A DNA stretch of 64,000 bases. It comes from Tardiphaga sp. vice304 (lineage in GTDB: Bacteria > Pseudomonadota > Alphaproteobacteria > Rhizobiales > Xanthobacteraceae). Every line of letters starts with the position of its first letter. Position 1 is the first letter of the stretch. The stretch is taken from the NCBI RefSeq assembly GCF_007018905.1, contig NZ_CP041402.1:558001-622000 (forward strand), given 5' to 3'. Shown one piece after another: positions 1-10,345 of the stretch. The position numbers were made by a program, and so were the translations under genes. The notes under the pieces were generated by a model, which was not told the origin of the DNA, searched no databases, and saw only the letters and a list, made by a program, of their open reading frames with translations.

Positions 1-248
1 TTCGGCGACCACTCCTTGGACACCGCGCCTCCTGCCGACATCAAGCAGATATCGACGTCGCTGAAATCGTAATGCTCCAGCGCCTTGCATTTCAGGGTAC
101 GGTCGCCATAGGAGACTTCGACGCCCATGCTGCGGCGGGAGGCCAGCGCCACCACCTCGTCAGCGGGGAATTTGCGTTCGTCCAGGATGTTGAGCATTTC
201 ACGCCCGACATTGCCGGTCGCTCCGACCAGCGCGACTTTGTAACCCAT
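1..248 (-). CDS. asd: Aspartate-semialdehyde dehydrogenase, N-terminal part (cut by window edge)
   Basis: The minus strand reads from an ATG at 246-248 into the window edge and gives about 82 residues. It begins MGYKVALVGATGNVGREML, the NADP-binding glycine motif (GATGNVG) of aspartate-semialdehyde dehydrogenase, followed by the family stretches ERKFPADEVVALASRRS and SDVDICLMSAGG. The enzyme reduces aspartyl-4-phosphate to aspartate semialdehyde in the cytoplasm, on the route to lysine, methionine, threonine and diaminopimelate. The catalytic cysteine lies beyond the window. leuB is on the same strand upstream, but two plus-strand genes lie between them, so they are not one operon. The truncation is only the window boundary. 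Confidence 0.93.
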   Translation of the reverse strand, partial: MGYKVALVGATGNVGREMLNILDERKFPADEVVALASRRSMGVEVSYGDRTLKCKALEHYDFSDVDICLMSAGGAVSKEWSP

Positions 249-416
249 CGTTCACTCTCCGAAGAAATATGCTTGGCCCCCGCAAGCTGCGGATAGGGTA
301 GCGGCACGGCTTCTATGCGAAAAACCCCGTCGAGACAATGATCGGCGGCCCAATCCCGCGTACCCGTGTGTTAAATGCATCCTGTTCCGACATCGCGCTA
401 CCCCTCCCAGACCTGG

Positions 417-686
417 ATGTCCCCGGCGTTGCGCCGCATCGTGGATGACGGCGGCGCGCTGGTGGCGCGTCTGCTGGCCTATGTGGGCGTGCTGGGGCTG
501 ATCATCATCGGCGCCCTGCAATCGTTCGACGGCCTGGCCGACCGGGTCGGGCCGGAGCTTGTGAGCCAGCTCAGCCGTCTCATGCCGGCGCCCGCTTCGG
601 TTCAGCCGGCCAAACAGCCGGGTTCGCGGTCGCCGGCAATCCCGATTGCCGGTGTGCCGGGCCTGTTTTTGCGCGGCAGCCTGTGA
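417..686 (+). CDS. Small hypothetical membrane protein
   Basis: About 89 residues from the ATG at 417; an in-frame ATG at 375 would add 14. I do not recognise the family. It has one clear hydrophobic segment (LLAYVGVLGLIIIGAL, about residues 19-34) and then a Pro/Ala-rich tail, which suggests a single-pass inner-membrane protein. Neither start has a convincing ribosome binding site. The C-terminal half looks low in complexity, so it may be a frameshifted remnant of a longer protein. It lies between the divergent asd start and the secreted protein at 854. Confidence 0.4.
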   Translation: MSPALRRIVDDGGALVARLLAYVGVLGLIIIGALQSFDGLADRVGPELVSQLSRLMPAPASVQPAKQPGSRSPAIPIAGVPGLFLRGSL

Positions 687-853
687 GGGCCAGCACCACA
701 AGGTGCTGGACCGCATGCAACATTTGGCCCTGGCCGACATTATCTGCCCAAGTGTGGCCCGATTCACCTTGTCGCGGCGCCTATGCGGCAGCTAAACTGC
801 CACCAAATCATGGGCATGCTGCTTCGCCTGCCCATCCGAATGCCAATGAGGAC

Positions 854-1273
854 ATGATGACCGTGAAATTCCCCGCCAAGACCTCGGCTGCGAAGACGTT
901 TGCAGTGCTGCTTTCGGCGGTTGCCGTGCTGGCGGTCAGCCTCGCGGCGTCGCCGGCCGATGCCCAGACCAAGCGCAAGGCGCGGGTCTATGATCGCGAC
1001 GCCGCCTATGGGGTGCGCGGCAACCCCAACGCCTCCTATCAGGCCGGTCCGCGTACCCGGGTCTATGTCACCAAGCGTTCCTGGCTCGATGCCGGCGTCG
1101 AAGTGCTGCCGGGCGACCGCAAATTCACCGATTATGCCTTCCCCCAGGGCCAGACCTTCGCGCGCGGCAATTTGAACCGCCCGCTGGATCGCCAGCCGCT
1201 GAACCCGGCCTCGGATTTCGGCTATGGCGACGACTACCAGACCCGCGGCTTCCCGATTCCCTCGCTGTTCTGA
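854..1273 (+). CDS. Small secreted hypothetical protein
   Basis: 139 residues from the ATG at 854, which has GAGG a few bases upstream; the next codon is also ATG. An N-terminal signal peptide (hydrophobic AVLLSAVAVLAVSLAA, cleavage after about SPADA) precedes a basic, Tyr/Arg-rich mature domain (KRKARVYDRDAAYGVRG, then VYVTKRSWLDAGVEVLPGD). It is probably periplasmic or envelope-associated. I know similar short proteins in Bradyrhizobiaceae only as hypothetical proteins. A strong hairpin terminator follows 23 bases after the stop, which supports a real single-gene transcript. Confidence 0.7.
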   Translation: MMTVKFPAKTSAAKTFAVLLSAVAVLAVSLAASPADAQTKRKARVYDRDAAYGVRGNPNASYQAGPRTRVYVTKRSWLDAGVEVLPGDRKFTDYAFPQGQTFARGNLNRPLDRQPLNPASDFGYGDDYQTRGFPIPSLF

Positions 1274-1295
1274 GCGCAGCCAGATCGATCGACGA

Positions 1296-1323
1296 AAATG
1301 CCCGGCTCAGCCGGGCATTTTTG
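1296..1323 (+). terminator. Rho-independent terminator
   Basis: A perfect stem (ATGCCCGGCT / AGCCGGGCAT around a short loop) is followed by TTTTTG, 23 bases past the stop of the secreted protein gene at 854-1273. The A run on the 5' side lets it work on the other strand too. Confidence 0.85.
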
Positions 1324-1332
1324 TTTGGGAAT

Positions 1333-1442
1333 GTAGCCCGGATGGAGCGAAGCGAAATCCGGGGTCGCCTCATCCGCTGAACTGCTTGCCCCGGATTACA
1401 TCGCCGCGCCGCGATGCGGCGCACCGATTTCATCCGGGCTAC
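1333..1442 (+). repeat. Palindromic intergenic repeat, 'GTAGCCCGGATG' family
   Basis: Starts GTAGCCCGGATGGAGCGAAG and ends CATCCGGGCTAC, so the outer arms are inverted copies, with ATCCGGGG / CCCCGGAT as an inner pair. The same layout recurs at 30667, 40561 and 57632. It lies between converging genes, a few bases from the leuB stop. Confidence 0.8.
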
Positions 1443-1449
1443 GGACTTC

Positions 1450-2556
1450 CTACAGCGCCTGCAATTCGGTCACCACCGCCTCGCCCATCTGCGCGGTGCT
1501 CACGGCGGTCATGCCATCCGACATGATGTCCGCCGTGCGCAGGCCCTTCGCCAGCACCGCGGCGACGGCTGCATCCACCTTGTCGGCGAGTTCGCCGAGG
1601 TCCAGCGAATAGCGCAGCGCCATGCCGAACGAGGCGATCATGGCCAGCGGGTTGGCTTTGCCCTGGCCTGCAATATCCGGCGCCGAGCCATGCACCGGCT
1701 CATACATCGCCTTGCGCTTGCCGGTCTTGGCGTTCACTTCGCCGAGCGAGGCCGAGGGCAGCATGCCGAGCGAGCCCGTCAGCATCGCCGCGATGTCGGA
1801 GAGCATGTCGCCGAACAGATTGTCGGTGACGATGACGTCGAACTGTTTCGGCCACTTCACCAGGTTCATGCCGCCGGAATCGGCGAGCTGGTGCTCGAGC
1901 TTGACGTCGGGATATTCGCGGGCGTGCACCTGCGTGACGACCTCGTTCCACAGCAGGCCGGACTTCATGACGTTGCGCTTTTCCATCGACGTCACCTTGT
2001 TGCCGCGCTTGCGCGCGAGATCGAAGGCGACGCGGGCGATGCGCTCGATCTCGTAGGTGTCGTAGACTTGGGTATCGATGCCGCGCTTCTGGCCGTTGCC
2101 GAGATCGGTGATGGTCTTCGGCTCGCCGAAATACACGCCGCCGTTGAGCTCGCGCACGATCATGATGTCGAGGCCCTCGACGACCTCGCGCTTGAGGCTG
2201 GAAGACTCCGCCAGCGCCGGGTAGCACACCGCCGGCCGCAAATTGGCGAACAGGCCGAGATCCTTGCGCAGCCGCAACAACCCGGCTTCCGGGCGATGCT
2301 CATAGGGCACGCTGTCCCACTTCGGCCCGCCAACCGCGCCGAAAATGATGGCATCGGCCGCTTCCGCTTTCGCCATGGTGGCGTCGGTGATCGGGAGCTG
2401 GTCCGCATCATAGGCGGCGCCGCCGACCAGGCTGGTCTCGGTTTCGAACCGGGCGACGCCCTTGGCATTGCACCAGTCGATCAGGCGCTCCACCTCGGCC
2501 ATCACTTCGGGGCCGATGCCGTCGCCGGGGAGAAGCAGCAGTTTGTGCGTTGCCAT
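1450..2556 (-). CDS. leuB: 3-isopropylmalate dehydrogenase
   Basis: 368 residues, the usual length. It catalyses NAD-dependent oxidative decarboxylation of 3-isopropylmalate in leucine biosynthesis, in the cytoplasm. The N-terminus carries [12 protein letters not shown]; then come GAVGGPKWD, the substrate-loop arginines in [29 protein letters not shown], the catalytic tyrosine region [14 protein letters not shown], and the metal-binding [20 protein letters not shown]. The start is the ATG at 2554-2556, directly before the conserved leader. It is transcribed toward asd but separated from it by two plus-strand genes. No lesion is seen. Confidence 0.97.
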   Translation of the reverse strand: MATHKLLLLPGDGIGPEVMAEVERLIDWCNAKGVARFETETSLVGGAAYDADQLPITDATMAKAEAADAIIFGAVGGPKWDSVPYEHRPEAGLLRLRKDLGLFANLRPAVCYPALAESSSLKREVVEGLDIMIVRELNGGVYFGEPKTITDLGNGQKRGIDTQVYDTYEIERIARVAFDLARKRGNKVTSMEKRNVMKSGLLWNEVVTQVHAREYPDVKLEHQLADSGGMNLVKWPKQFDVIVTDNLFGDMLSDIAAMLTGSLGMLPSASLGEVNAKTGKRKAMYEPVHGSAPDIAGQGKANPLAMIASFGMALRYSLDLGELADKVDAAVAAVLAKGLRTADIMSDGMTAVSTAQMGEAVVTELQAL

Positions 2557-2697
2557 GATCGAAGTTCCTTGAAATGTCTTGATGCGGGCGGAGTGCTAAA
2601 GCGCTGTTGCTGGAATGGCAAGACAGCGTTGCGGCGAGCCGTATTGCCGTCTGCGGCGAATAACGGCCAAAGTGCAGGCCCTGCCGGAGTTTCCACT

Positions 2698-3870
2698 TTG
2701 ACCAAGCCGAGTATCCCGCAGCCGCACCCCGCGCGGCTGATCCTGATTTTGTCGCTGGCGCCCTGCGTTGGCCTCGGTATTGGCCGGTTCGTCTATTCGC
2801 TGGTGCTGCCGGACATGCGCGACACGCTGCACTGGTCGTATTCGGCCGCGGGCTTCATGAACACCGTCAATGCCGCCGGCTACCTCGCCGGCGCGCTGGT
2901 GGCGGCGCGGCTGAGCCGGCGCTTCGGGCTGTTCGCGGTGGTTCGCGCGGGGACCATCGCCTGCGTGCTGTCGCTGCTGCTTTGCGGCATGACCGCAAAC
3001 TTCGCCGCGCTGAGCTTGGCGCGGCTCATCACTGGATTTGGCGCCGCCGTCGCATTTGTGGCCGGCGGGGCGTTGGCGGCCACCATCGGACATGCGCAGC
3101 CGGAGCGCTCCGGCTTTCTGCTCAGCCTGTTTTATTCCGGCCCCGGCGTAGGCATCATTTTGTCGGGCCTGCTGGCGCCGTTCATGCTGCAAGGTTTCGG
3201 GGCGGGCTCGTGGTGGATGGTGTGGCTGGCGGTCGGCGCGGCTGCGGCGTTGATGACGGTGCCGTTATTGCGGCCGATCGCGGCCTCTGCCGGGCTGTCA
3301 CAGGCTGGACCGGCGCCGTTCGCGCTCGGCCCGATATGGATATTCCTCGTCAGCTATTTCATGTTCGGCGCCGGCTATATTGCCTACATGACCTTCATGA
3401 TCGCCTATGTGCGCGACGGCGGCGGCGGGCCGGGGGCGCAGAGCGCATTCTGGTGCCTGATCGGTGTCAGCGCCTTTGCGTCGCCCTGGGTGTGGCGCGG
3501 CGTGCTGGCGCGCGGTCGCAGCGGATCGGCGATGGCGATCATTCTCGGCGTCAATGCGGTCGGCGCCGCCATGCCGCTGCTCGGCCATGGTCCTCTGTTG
3601 CTCGGCGCGTCAGCGCTGGTTTTCGGCGTTGCCTTCTTTGCGGTGGTGGCATCGACCACCGCGTTCGTGCGCTTCAACTATCCGCCCGAGGCCTGGCCAA
3701 AAGGCATCGCCGTCGTCACCATCGCGTTCGGCATCGGCCAGACCCTCGGGCCGATTGCGGTAGGGGCGATCACCGATGCGACAGGCAGCCTGACATCGGC
3801 TCTGGTGGCGTCGGCGGCGACGCTGGCGATCGGTGCGATCGGCTCGACGTTCCAGAAGCCGGTAGGATGA
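2698..3870 (+). CDS. MFS transporter, YbfB/YjiJ type
   Basis: About 390 residues with roughly 12 hydrophobic segments. The first is LILILSLAPCVGLGIGRFVYS and the typical loop PDMRDTLHWSYSAAGFMNTVN follows, which is the look of the YbfB/YjiJ group of major facilitator transporters. The substrate is unknown. The reading frame stays open far upstream across leuB, but the protein-like sequence begins at a TTG at 2698 with GGAG eight bases before it, so I take TTG as the start. The upstream part of the frame is the shadow of leuB. It diverges from leuB (141 bases between) and converges with the molybdoenzyme gene. Confidence 0.85.
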   Translation: MTKPSIPQPHPARLILILSLAPCVGLGIGRFVYSLVLPDMRDTLHWSYSAAGFMNTVNAAGYLAGALVAARLSRRFGLFAVVRAGTIACVLSLLLCGMTANFAALSLARLITGFGAAVAFVAGGALAATIGHAQPERSGFLLSLFYSGPGVGIILSGLLAPFMLQGFGAGSWWMVWLAVGAAAALMTVPLLRPIAASAGLSQAGPAPFALGPIWIFLVSYFMFGAGYIAYMTFMIAYVRDGGGGPGAQSAFWCLIGVSAFASPWVWRGVLARGRSGSAMAIILGVNAVGAAMPLLGHGPLLLGASALVFGVAFFAVVASTTAFVRFNYPPEAWPKGIAVVTIAFGIGQTLGPIAVGAITDATGSLTSALVASAATLAIGAIGSTFQKPVG

Positions 3871-3883
3871 ACTTTTCTTTCTA

Positions 3884-3906
3884 CCTTCTCCCTCGACGGG
3901 AGAAGG
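3884..3906. repeat. Inverted repeat between converging genes
   Basis: CCTTCTCCC and GGGAGAAGG form a short perfect hairpin just past the MFS stop and before the converging molybdoenzyme stop. It could act as a two-way transcription stop, though a T run is missing. A related GAGAGG-type palindrome is at 38679-38720. Confidence 0.55.
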
Positions 3907-3921
3907 TGGGGAGCAAAGCAC

Positions 3922-4704
3922 TCAGCTTCCGCTGAAATCATTATAGCCCTGGTCTTCCCAGTAGCCGCCTTTGTAGTCGTTGGTGACTTCCATCGACGTC
4001 ACATATTTCGGGTTCTTGAAGCCGAGCTTGGTCGGCACCCGGATCTTCATCGGGAAGCCATAGGCGCGGGACAGGATCTGGTTGTCGAACTTGAAGGTCA
4101 TCTGGGTCTGCGAATGCAGCGCCGTCGGCATGTCCAGCGAAGAGGCGTAGTCTTCCGCGCAACGGAAATAGACCCATTTGGCCGACGTATCGGCGCCGAC
4201 CAGTTTCAGGAAATCGCGCAGCGGCGTGCCCTGCCAGGAGCCGATCGCGCTCCAACCCTCGACGCAGATGTGGCGGGTGATCTGCGACACCTCCGGCAGT
4301 TTGTGCAGCTCGGCCAGCGTCCAGGACTTTTTGTTCTGCACGAGGCCCGTGACCTCGAGCTTCCAGTCGGCGGCGTCGACGCGCGGCGCCTCGTCTTCCG
4401 AATAGAAGGCGTTGAACGGGAACGGGCGCTTGATGTCCTTCTCCGAAAAGGTCGGCGCCAGCGTATTCGGATTGAAGATCGCGGCCTGCACGGCGTCGTT
4501 GAATTTCGACATCTGCACCAGGAGATTCTCCGCAGACAGGCTGTCCGAGACGTTGCAGCCGGTGAGCAGGGTCAGCGCGCCCAGGCTGGCGCCGCCGGTG
4601 AGAAAACGCCGGCGCGACGGATCGGGCAGCATCCTGGCGGCGTCGCGCACCAGCAGTTCTTTGTCGACGCCGGGGATGATGAGAGAACGGATGCGGCTGA
4701 TCAT
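3922..4704 (-). CDS. Molybdopterin-dependent oxidoreductase (YedY/sulfite-oxidase fold), Tat lipoprotein
   Basis: 260 residues. The N-terminus has a twin-arginine motif, SRRRFLTGG at about 30-38, followed by a hydrophobic stretch ending in a lipobox, LLTGC with Cys50, so the protein is probably exported folded by Tat and then lipid-anchored. The sulfite-oxidase-like Moco domain follows, with ITRHICVEGWSAIGSWQG carrying the likely molybdenum ligand Cys147. Family members reduce or oxidise small S or N oxides; MsrP repairs methionine sulfoxide. The true substrate is not evident. The gene follows a cytochrome b gene (10 bases apart, same strand), its probable electron partner. Confidence 0.88.
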   Translation of the reverse strand: MISRIRSLIIPGVDKELLVRDAARMLPDPSRRRFLTGGASLGALTLLTGCNVSDSLSAENLLVQMSKFNDAVQAAIFNPNTLAPTFSEKDIKRPFPFNAFYSEDEAPRVDAADWKLEVTGLVQNKKSWTLAELHKLPEVSQITRHICVEGWSAIGSWQGTPLRDFLKLVGADTSAKWVYFRCAEDYASSLDMPTALHSQTQMTFKFDNQILSRAYGFPMKIRVPTKLGFKNPKYVTSMEVTNDYKGGYWEDQGYNDFSGS

Positions 4705-4714
4705 GATCGTCTCC

Positions 4715-5344
4715 TCAGCGGCCGATGATCATGGCACGCAGGCTTTTCGGCACCAGCAAGGACAGCGTGACATGGATAACGAGAAACGCGCAGATCAGCG
4801 CCATCATCGCGAAATGCACGTAGCGGGCAAAGTCGTAGCCGCCGAACAGCGCCGTGAGATATTGAAACTGCACCGGCTTCCAGATCGACAGGCCGGATAA
4901 TACCACCAGCATGCCGACCACGATGATCCCGGCATAGAGCAGTTTCTGCACGTTGTTGTAGATGGTGAGATCGTCATGCGACAGCCTGCCGGTCAGCGCC
5001 GCCTTGCCGTCATCGATCACGCCGGTTGCCGAGATTGGCAGCAGCTTCTTGCGGAAGCGCCCGGTGGCAACCCCGGTGACGAGATAGACCAGGCCGTTGG
5101 CGACCAGCAGCCACATCGCGGCCAGGTGCCACATGATGCCGCCGCCGAGCCAGCCGCCGAGCGTCAGCATCGGCGAGAAGGTAAAATTGAACAGCGGCGA
5201 GGCGTTGTAGATCTGCCAGCCGGACATGATCATCAGCACCATCGCCACCGCGTTGATCCAGTGCACGATCCGCACCCAGGCGGGCTGGATCACCCGGTCC
5301 TTGTCAGGCGTCGCCTGCTGTTCGCTGAAGGGGATGCTCGACAT
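4715..5344 (-). CDS. Cytochrome b561-type membrane subunit
   Basis: 209 residues from the ATG at 5344; an upstream in-frame ATG at 5407 is less likely because conserved sequence starts at VIQPAWVRIVHWINA. Four membrane segments carry candidate b-heme histidines: VHWINAVAMVLMIMSG, IMWHLAAMWLLVANG and YVHFAMMALICAFLVIHV. This is the prokaryotic cytochrome b561 / hydrogenase cytochrome b fold. It probably passes quinol electrons to the periplasmic molybdoenzyme encoded just downstream. It is not the MsrQ (YedZ) type of partner, which is a different family. Confidence 0.87.
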   Translation of the reverse strand: MSSIPFSEQQATPDKDRVIQPAWVRIVHWINAVAMVLMIMSGWQIYNASPLFNFTFSPMLTLGGWLGGGIMWHLAAMWLLVANGLVYLVTGVATGRFRKKLLPISATGVIDDGKAALTGRLSHDDLTIYNNVQKLLYAGIIVVGMLVVLSGLSIWKPVQFQYLTALFGGYDFARYVHFAMMALICAFLVIHVTLSLLVPKSLRAMIIGR

Positions 5345-5438
5345 CGCTATGATCCGTTGTGAAATGGCTCTGCCAGCTATACGGCAAAATCCTGATTTCG
5401 TTACCATCGACGCGAATCCTGCGGATGATACCGATCAC

Positions 5439-5469
5439 AAAAAAGCGAGCCGGGTTTCCCCGACTCGCT
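5439..5469 (-). terminator. Rho-independent terminator of the fasciclin gene
   Basis: On the minus strand a GC-rich stem (GCGAGTCGGG / CCCGGCTCGC with one offset pair, loop GAAA) is followed directly by six T. It lies about 80 bases past the stop of the fasciclin gene and before the cytochrome b gene, so it separates the two units. A second GC-rich inverted repeat lies at about 5489-5523. Confidence 0.8.
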
Positions 5470-5550
5470 CGTTGCGCCCGTGGGGGCGCGCGCGCACCCT
5501 GTGGGGACGCTTCAGGGTGCGCGAAGTGCTTCGTGCTTCAGAAGCCCGAA

Positions 5551-6138
5551 TTAGGCCTTCGGCATCAACACGGTGTCGATGACGTGGATGACGCCGTTCG
5601 ACTGGTTGACGTCCGCGATGGTGACGGTCGAGGAGCCGCCCTTGGCGTCGACTATCATGACCTTGCCGCCCGAAGCCTTCACCGTCAGCTCTTCGCCTTC
5701 GACGGTCTTCAGCTTCTGGCCGTCCTTGAGGTCGGCGGCGTTCAGCTTGCCGGCGACGACATGGTAGGTCAGGATCTTGGTGAGCGTTGCCTTGCTCTCA
5801 GGCTTCACCAAGGTGTCAACGGTGCCGGCCGGCAGCTTGCCGAAAGCGGCGTTGGTCGGGGCGAACACGGTGAACGGACCTTTGCCCGAAAGGGTGTCGA
5901 CCAGACCGGCGGCCTTCACGGCGGCGACCAGCGTGGTGTGATCCTTGGAGTTCACGGCGTTCTCGATGATGTTCTTCGATGGATACATCGGGGCGCCGCC
6001 GACCATGACGGTCTTCTCGCCGGACATTTCGCTCTTCTTCATCATCTTGTCTTCAGCCGATGCGGGGGCCAGCAGGGCGCCGGTGATGGCCAGGGTGCTG
6101 AAGGCTACGGCCGACAAAAGTGCAATGCGCTTGGACAT
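5551..6138 (-). CDS. Secreted fasciclin (FAS1) domain protein
   Basis: 195 residues from the ATG at 6138. A signal peptide ([20 protein letters not shown], cleavage near APASA) precedes one FAS1 domain. The FAS1 hallmarks are visible: [17 protein letters not shown], the H1 box [26 protein letters not shown], and the H2 box [12 protein letters not shown] at the C-terminus. FAS1 proteins mediate adhesion or surface interactions; in rhizobia some affect symbiosis, but nothing here fixes the role. The upstream frame to 6213 has no signal sequence and is not used. It diverges from matB and has its own terminator. Confidence 0.92.
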   Translation of the reverse strand: MSKRIALLSAVAFSTLAITGALLAPASAEDKMMKKSEMSGEKTVMVGGAPMYPSKNIIENAVNSKDHTTLVAAVKAAGLVDTLSGKGPFTVFAPTNAAFGKLPAGTVDTLVKPESKATLTKILTYHVVAGKLNAADLKDGQKLKTVEGEELTVKASGGKVMIVDAKGGSSTVTIADVNQSNGVIHVIDTVLMPKA

Positions 6139-6429
6139 GGATCGTCTCCCATTGGATTGAAATGACCGGCTCAAGGCCGGCGCGTTAAAAGGGGCACACA
6201 CCGCGACGCACACTGTTTGGAGCCAGTCTGTGCCGCAGATGCCCGAGTTACGTGAGCGTTTCAGGGCAGTTTCAGAAATCTATTTTGCCGCAGCGCGAAA
6301 CTTTTGCGGCTCAGCTGCGTTTCGCGCGAGGAAAATTGCCTTCGGGCGGGCATTGTTGCTAAAAAAGCGCGTCCTAATGACGCGACGTGCTCCACATCGC
6401 GTCCCCGCCCTGGAACTGCGTGACCTTTC

Positions 6430-7953
6430 ATGACCACCACCAATGCCAATTTGTTTTGCCGCCTGTTCGACGATCTCGACGACGCGTCGCGTCTCGCGAT
6501 CGAAACGCCGGAAGGCCGTCATATCAGCTACGGCGATTTGATCGCCTTCGCCGGGCAGATCGCCAATGTGCTGGTCGCCCGCGGCGTCCGGCCGGGCGAC
6601 CGCGTTGCCGCGCAGACCGAGAAGTCGGTGCCGGGGCTCGTGCTGTATCTCGCCACCGTTCGCGCCGGCGCGGTCTATCTGCCGCTCAACACGGCCTATA
6701 CGCTGAACGAACTGGATTACTTCATCACCGATGCCGAGCCGACGCTGATTGTCTGCGACCCCTCCAAGGCCGAAGGCGTGGCGGCGATCGCCGCCAAGGT
6801 CGGCGCGAAGGTCGAGACGCTCGGCGCCGACGGCAAGGGCTCGCTGACGGACGCGGCGGCGCAGCAGACGTCGGCGTTCGACACGGTGGTGCGCGCCGAT
6901 AACGATCTCGCCGCGATCCTCTACACCTCCGGCACCACTGGCCGCTCCAAGGGCGCCATGCTGACGCATGACAACCTCATATCGAACTCGCTGAGCCTGG
7001 TCGATTTCTGGCGCTTCACCGACAAGGACGTGTTGATCCACGCGTTGCCGATCTATCATACGCACGGCCTGTTCGTGGCGAGCAACGTCACCTTGCTGGC
7101 CCGCGCCTCGATGATCTTCCTGCCCAAGCTCGATCCCGAACTGATCATCAAACTGATGGCGCGCGCCACCGTGCTGATGGGCGTGCCGACTTTCTATACG
7201 CGGCTGCTGCAGAGCCCGAACCTGACCAAAGAATCGGCCGCGCATATGCGGCTGTTCATCTCCGGCTCGGCGCCGCTTCTGGCCGATACGCATCGCGAGT
7301 GGTTCGCGCGCACCGGCCATGCCGTTCTCGAGCGTTACGGCATGACCGAGACCAACATGAACACCTCGAACCCCTATGATGGCGAGCGCGTCCCCGGCGC
7401 CGTCGGGCAGGCGCTGCCGGGCGTGTCGGTGCGCGTCACCGATCCCGAGACCGGCAAGGAACTGGCGCCGGAAACCATCGGCATGATCGAGGTCAAGGGC
7501 CCCAACGTGTTCAAGGGCTACTGGCGGATGCCGGAAAAGACCAAGGCGGAATTCCGCGACGACGGCTTCTTCATCACCGGCGACCTCGGCAAGATCGACG
7601 CCAAGGGCTACGTCCACATTCTCGGTCGCGGCAAGGATTTGGTGATCACCGGCGGCTTCAACGTCTATCCGAAGGAAATCGAGAGCGAGATTGACGCGAT
7701 GGCCGGCGTTGTCGAGTGCGCGGTGATCGGCGTGCCGCATGCGGATTTCGGCGAGGGCGTGGTCGCCGTGGTGGTGTCGGACCGCAAGGCCGAACTCACC
7801 GAAGCCGGCGTGATCGCCGCGCTGGATGGCCGTGTCGCCAAATTCAAAATGCCCAAGCGCGTGTTCTTCGTCGACGACCTGCCGCGCAACACGATGGGCA
7901 AGGTGCAGAAGAACGTGCTGCGCGACGAATATGGCAAGATCTACGAGAAGTAG
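6430..7953 (+). CDS. matB: Malonyl-CoA synthetase (malonate-CoA ligase)
   Basis: 507 residues of the acyl-adenylate (ANL) superfamily, close in length and sequence to Rhodopseudomonas palustris MatB. It makes malonyl-CoA from malonate, CoA and ATP. Visible motifs: the P-loop-like ILYTSGTTGRSKGAML, IYHTHGLFVASNVTLL, the adenylate motif ERYGMTETNMNTSNPY, the hinge region GYVHILGRGKDLVITGG, and the C-terminal lysine context RNTMGKVQKNVLRDEY. The N-terminus (NLFCRLFDDLDDASRLAIET) matches the family. No malonyl-CoA decarboxylase or malonate carrier gene is adjacent; a palindromic repeat and a decayed efflux locus follow. Confidence 0.9.
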   Translation: MTTTNANLFCRLFDDLDDASRLAIETPEGRHISYGDLIAFAGQIANVLVARGVRPGDRVAAQTEKSVPGLVLYLATVRAGAVYLPLNTAYTLNELDYFITDAEPTLIVCDPSKAEGVAAIAAKVGAKVETLGADGKGSLTDAAAQQTSAFDTVVRADNDLAAILYTSGTTGRSKGAMLTHDNLISNSLSLVDFWRFTDKDVLIHALPIYHTHGLFVASNVTLLARASMIFLPKLDPELIIKLMARATVLMGVPTFYTRLLQSPNLTKESAAHMRLFISGSAPLLADTHREWFARTGHAVLERYGMTETNMNTSNPYDGERVPGAVGQALPGVSVRVTDPETGKELAPETIGMIEVKGPNVFKGYWRMPEKTKAEFRDDGFFITGDLGKIDAKGYVHILGRGKDLVITGGFNVYPKEIESEIDAMAGVVECAVIGVPHADFGEGVVAVVVSDRKAELTEAGVIAALDGRVAKFKMPKRVFFVDDLPRNTMGKVQKNVLRDEYGKIYEK

Positions 7954-7985
7954 GTTTTGCGAAGCATACGCGCCACAAACACCGT

Positions 7986-8011
7986 GTCGTCCCCGCGAAA
8001 GCGGGGACGAC
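7986..8011. repeat. Perfect palindrome after matB
   Basis: GTCGTCCCCGC, a four-base loop, then the inverse GCGGGGACGAC. It lies between the converging matB and pump remnant. It belongs to the GTCGTCCC family also seen near 34212 and 62592, and could also serve as a terminator. Confidence 0.7.
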
Positions 8012-8023
8012 ATTGAGTTCTGC

Positions 8024-9556
<1,533 letters not shown>

Positions 9557-9600
9557 CGTGACCTTCGCTCATCGGATGGGGATCGGCGCGCCACACCCCT

Positions 9601-9726
9601 GTCATTCCGGGATGCAGCAGACGGCGTAGCCGGCTGATGCAGACCCGGAATCCCGGAGTATTCTGCGCTGAACATTTCGAGGTTCCGGGTTCGCTCGCTG
9701 CTGGCGCGCTCGCGCCCCGGAATGAC
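9601..9726. repeat. Palindromic intergenic repeat, 'GTCATTCCGGG' family
   Basis: Begins GTCATTCCGGGATGCAG and ends CGCCCCGGAATGAC, with inner arms AGACCCGGAATCCC and GAGGTTCCGGGTTCG. Copies with the same plan lie at 45505 and 53529. It separates the pump and adaptor remnants, which are normally adjacent. Confidence 0.75.
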
Positions 9727-9735
9727 AACGGGTTG

Positions 9736-10223
9736 CTAATGCGCGTGCTCGACGGTGGCCTTGCCGAGGTCGGCCTTGAGGACGAAGCTGTTGGCGGTGG
9801 CGATGCGGTCGCCGGGCTTCAGGCCGGCCTTGATCTCGGCCACGCTTCTATCCTGCCGGCCTAGCGTGACGTGGCGCGCCGCAAAACCCTCCGGCGTGTG
9901 GACGAACACCACGTCCTCGCGCGCGACCGTTTGCAGCGCCGTGCGCGGCGCCACCAGATCGGCGGCGCCTTGCTCGACAGGAATCTCCGCCGTGACGAAG
10001 GCTCCGGGCCGCCACAGCCGCGCAGCGTTGTCGACCGTGGCAATCACGCGCGTCGCGCGATCGTGCCGGGCCGCACCTCCTGCACCGCAAATTTGCCCGC
10101 GTCGATCTGCTGCGTGCTGAGTTTGACGTCGGCCTCGTCGGCATGCGCCGTAGTGTCGTCATGCGCCTGCAACGGCCATGCGCTGCCGAGCAGCAGGGCT
10201 GCTGCCAGAATTATCCTGATCAT
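9736..10223 (-). pseudogene. RND periplasmic adaptor (CzcB-like), internally deleted
   Basis: The ATG at 10223 starts a signal peptide (IILAAALLLGSAWPLQA) and then a His/Asp-rich stretch and VKLSTQQIDAGKFAVQEV, the N-terminus of CzcB-type adaptors. At about 10050-10056 it runs into a stop, while another frame supplies the conserved C-terminal domain from RVIATVDNAARLWRPG to VLKADLGKATVEHAH. Around 250 residues (lipoyl/hairpin core) are missing and the join is out of frame. Both ends are still well conserved, so the loss looks recent. The adaptor would have linked the pump to an outer-membrane channel, for which no gene is found here. Confidence 0.87.
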
Positions 10224-10345
10224 GTGCGTGTCCCGCGCCGGCGTTCGCCGCCAGCGTCGTGTTGATCCAATGTCGATGCAAACGGCTGCCGCGCCGTCGT
10301 CACGACGGCGGGCATGCCTTCGGCCTCAGCGGGCCGCAGCAAGCA

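Noticed and set aside
1..248. Reading asd as a truncated pseudogene
   Set aside because: The truncation is exactly at the window edge.
1414..2697. A long N-terminal extension of the MFS gene across leuB
   Set aside because: The extension is the antisense of leuB; the transporter sequence begins at the TTG at 2698.
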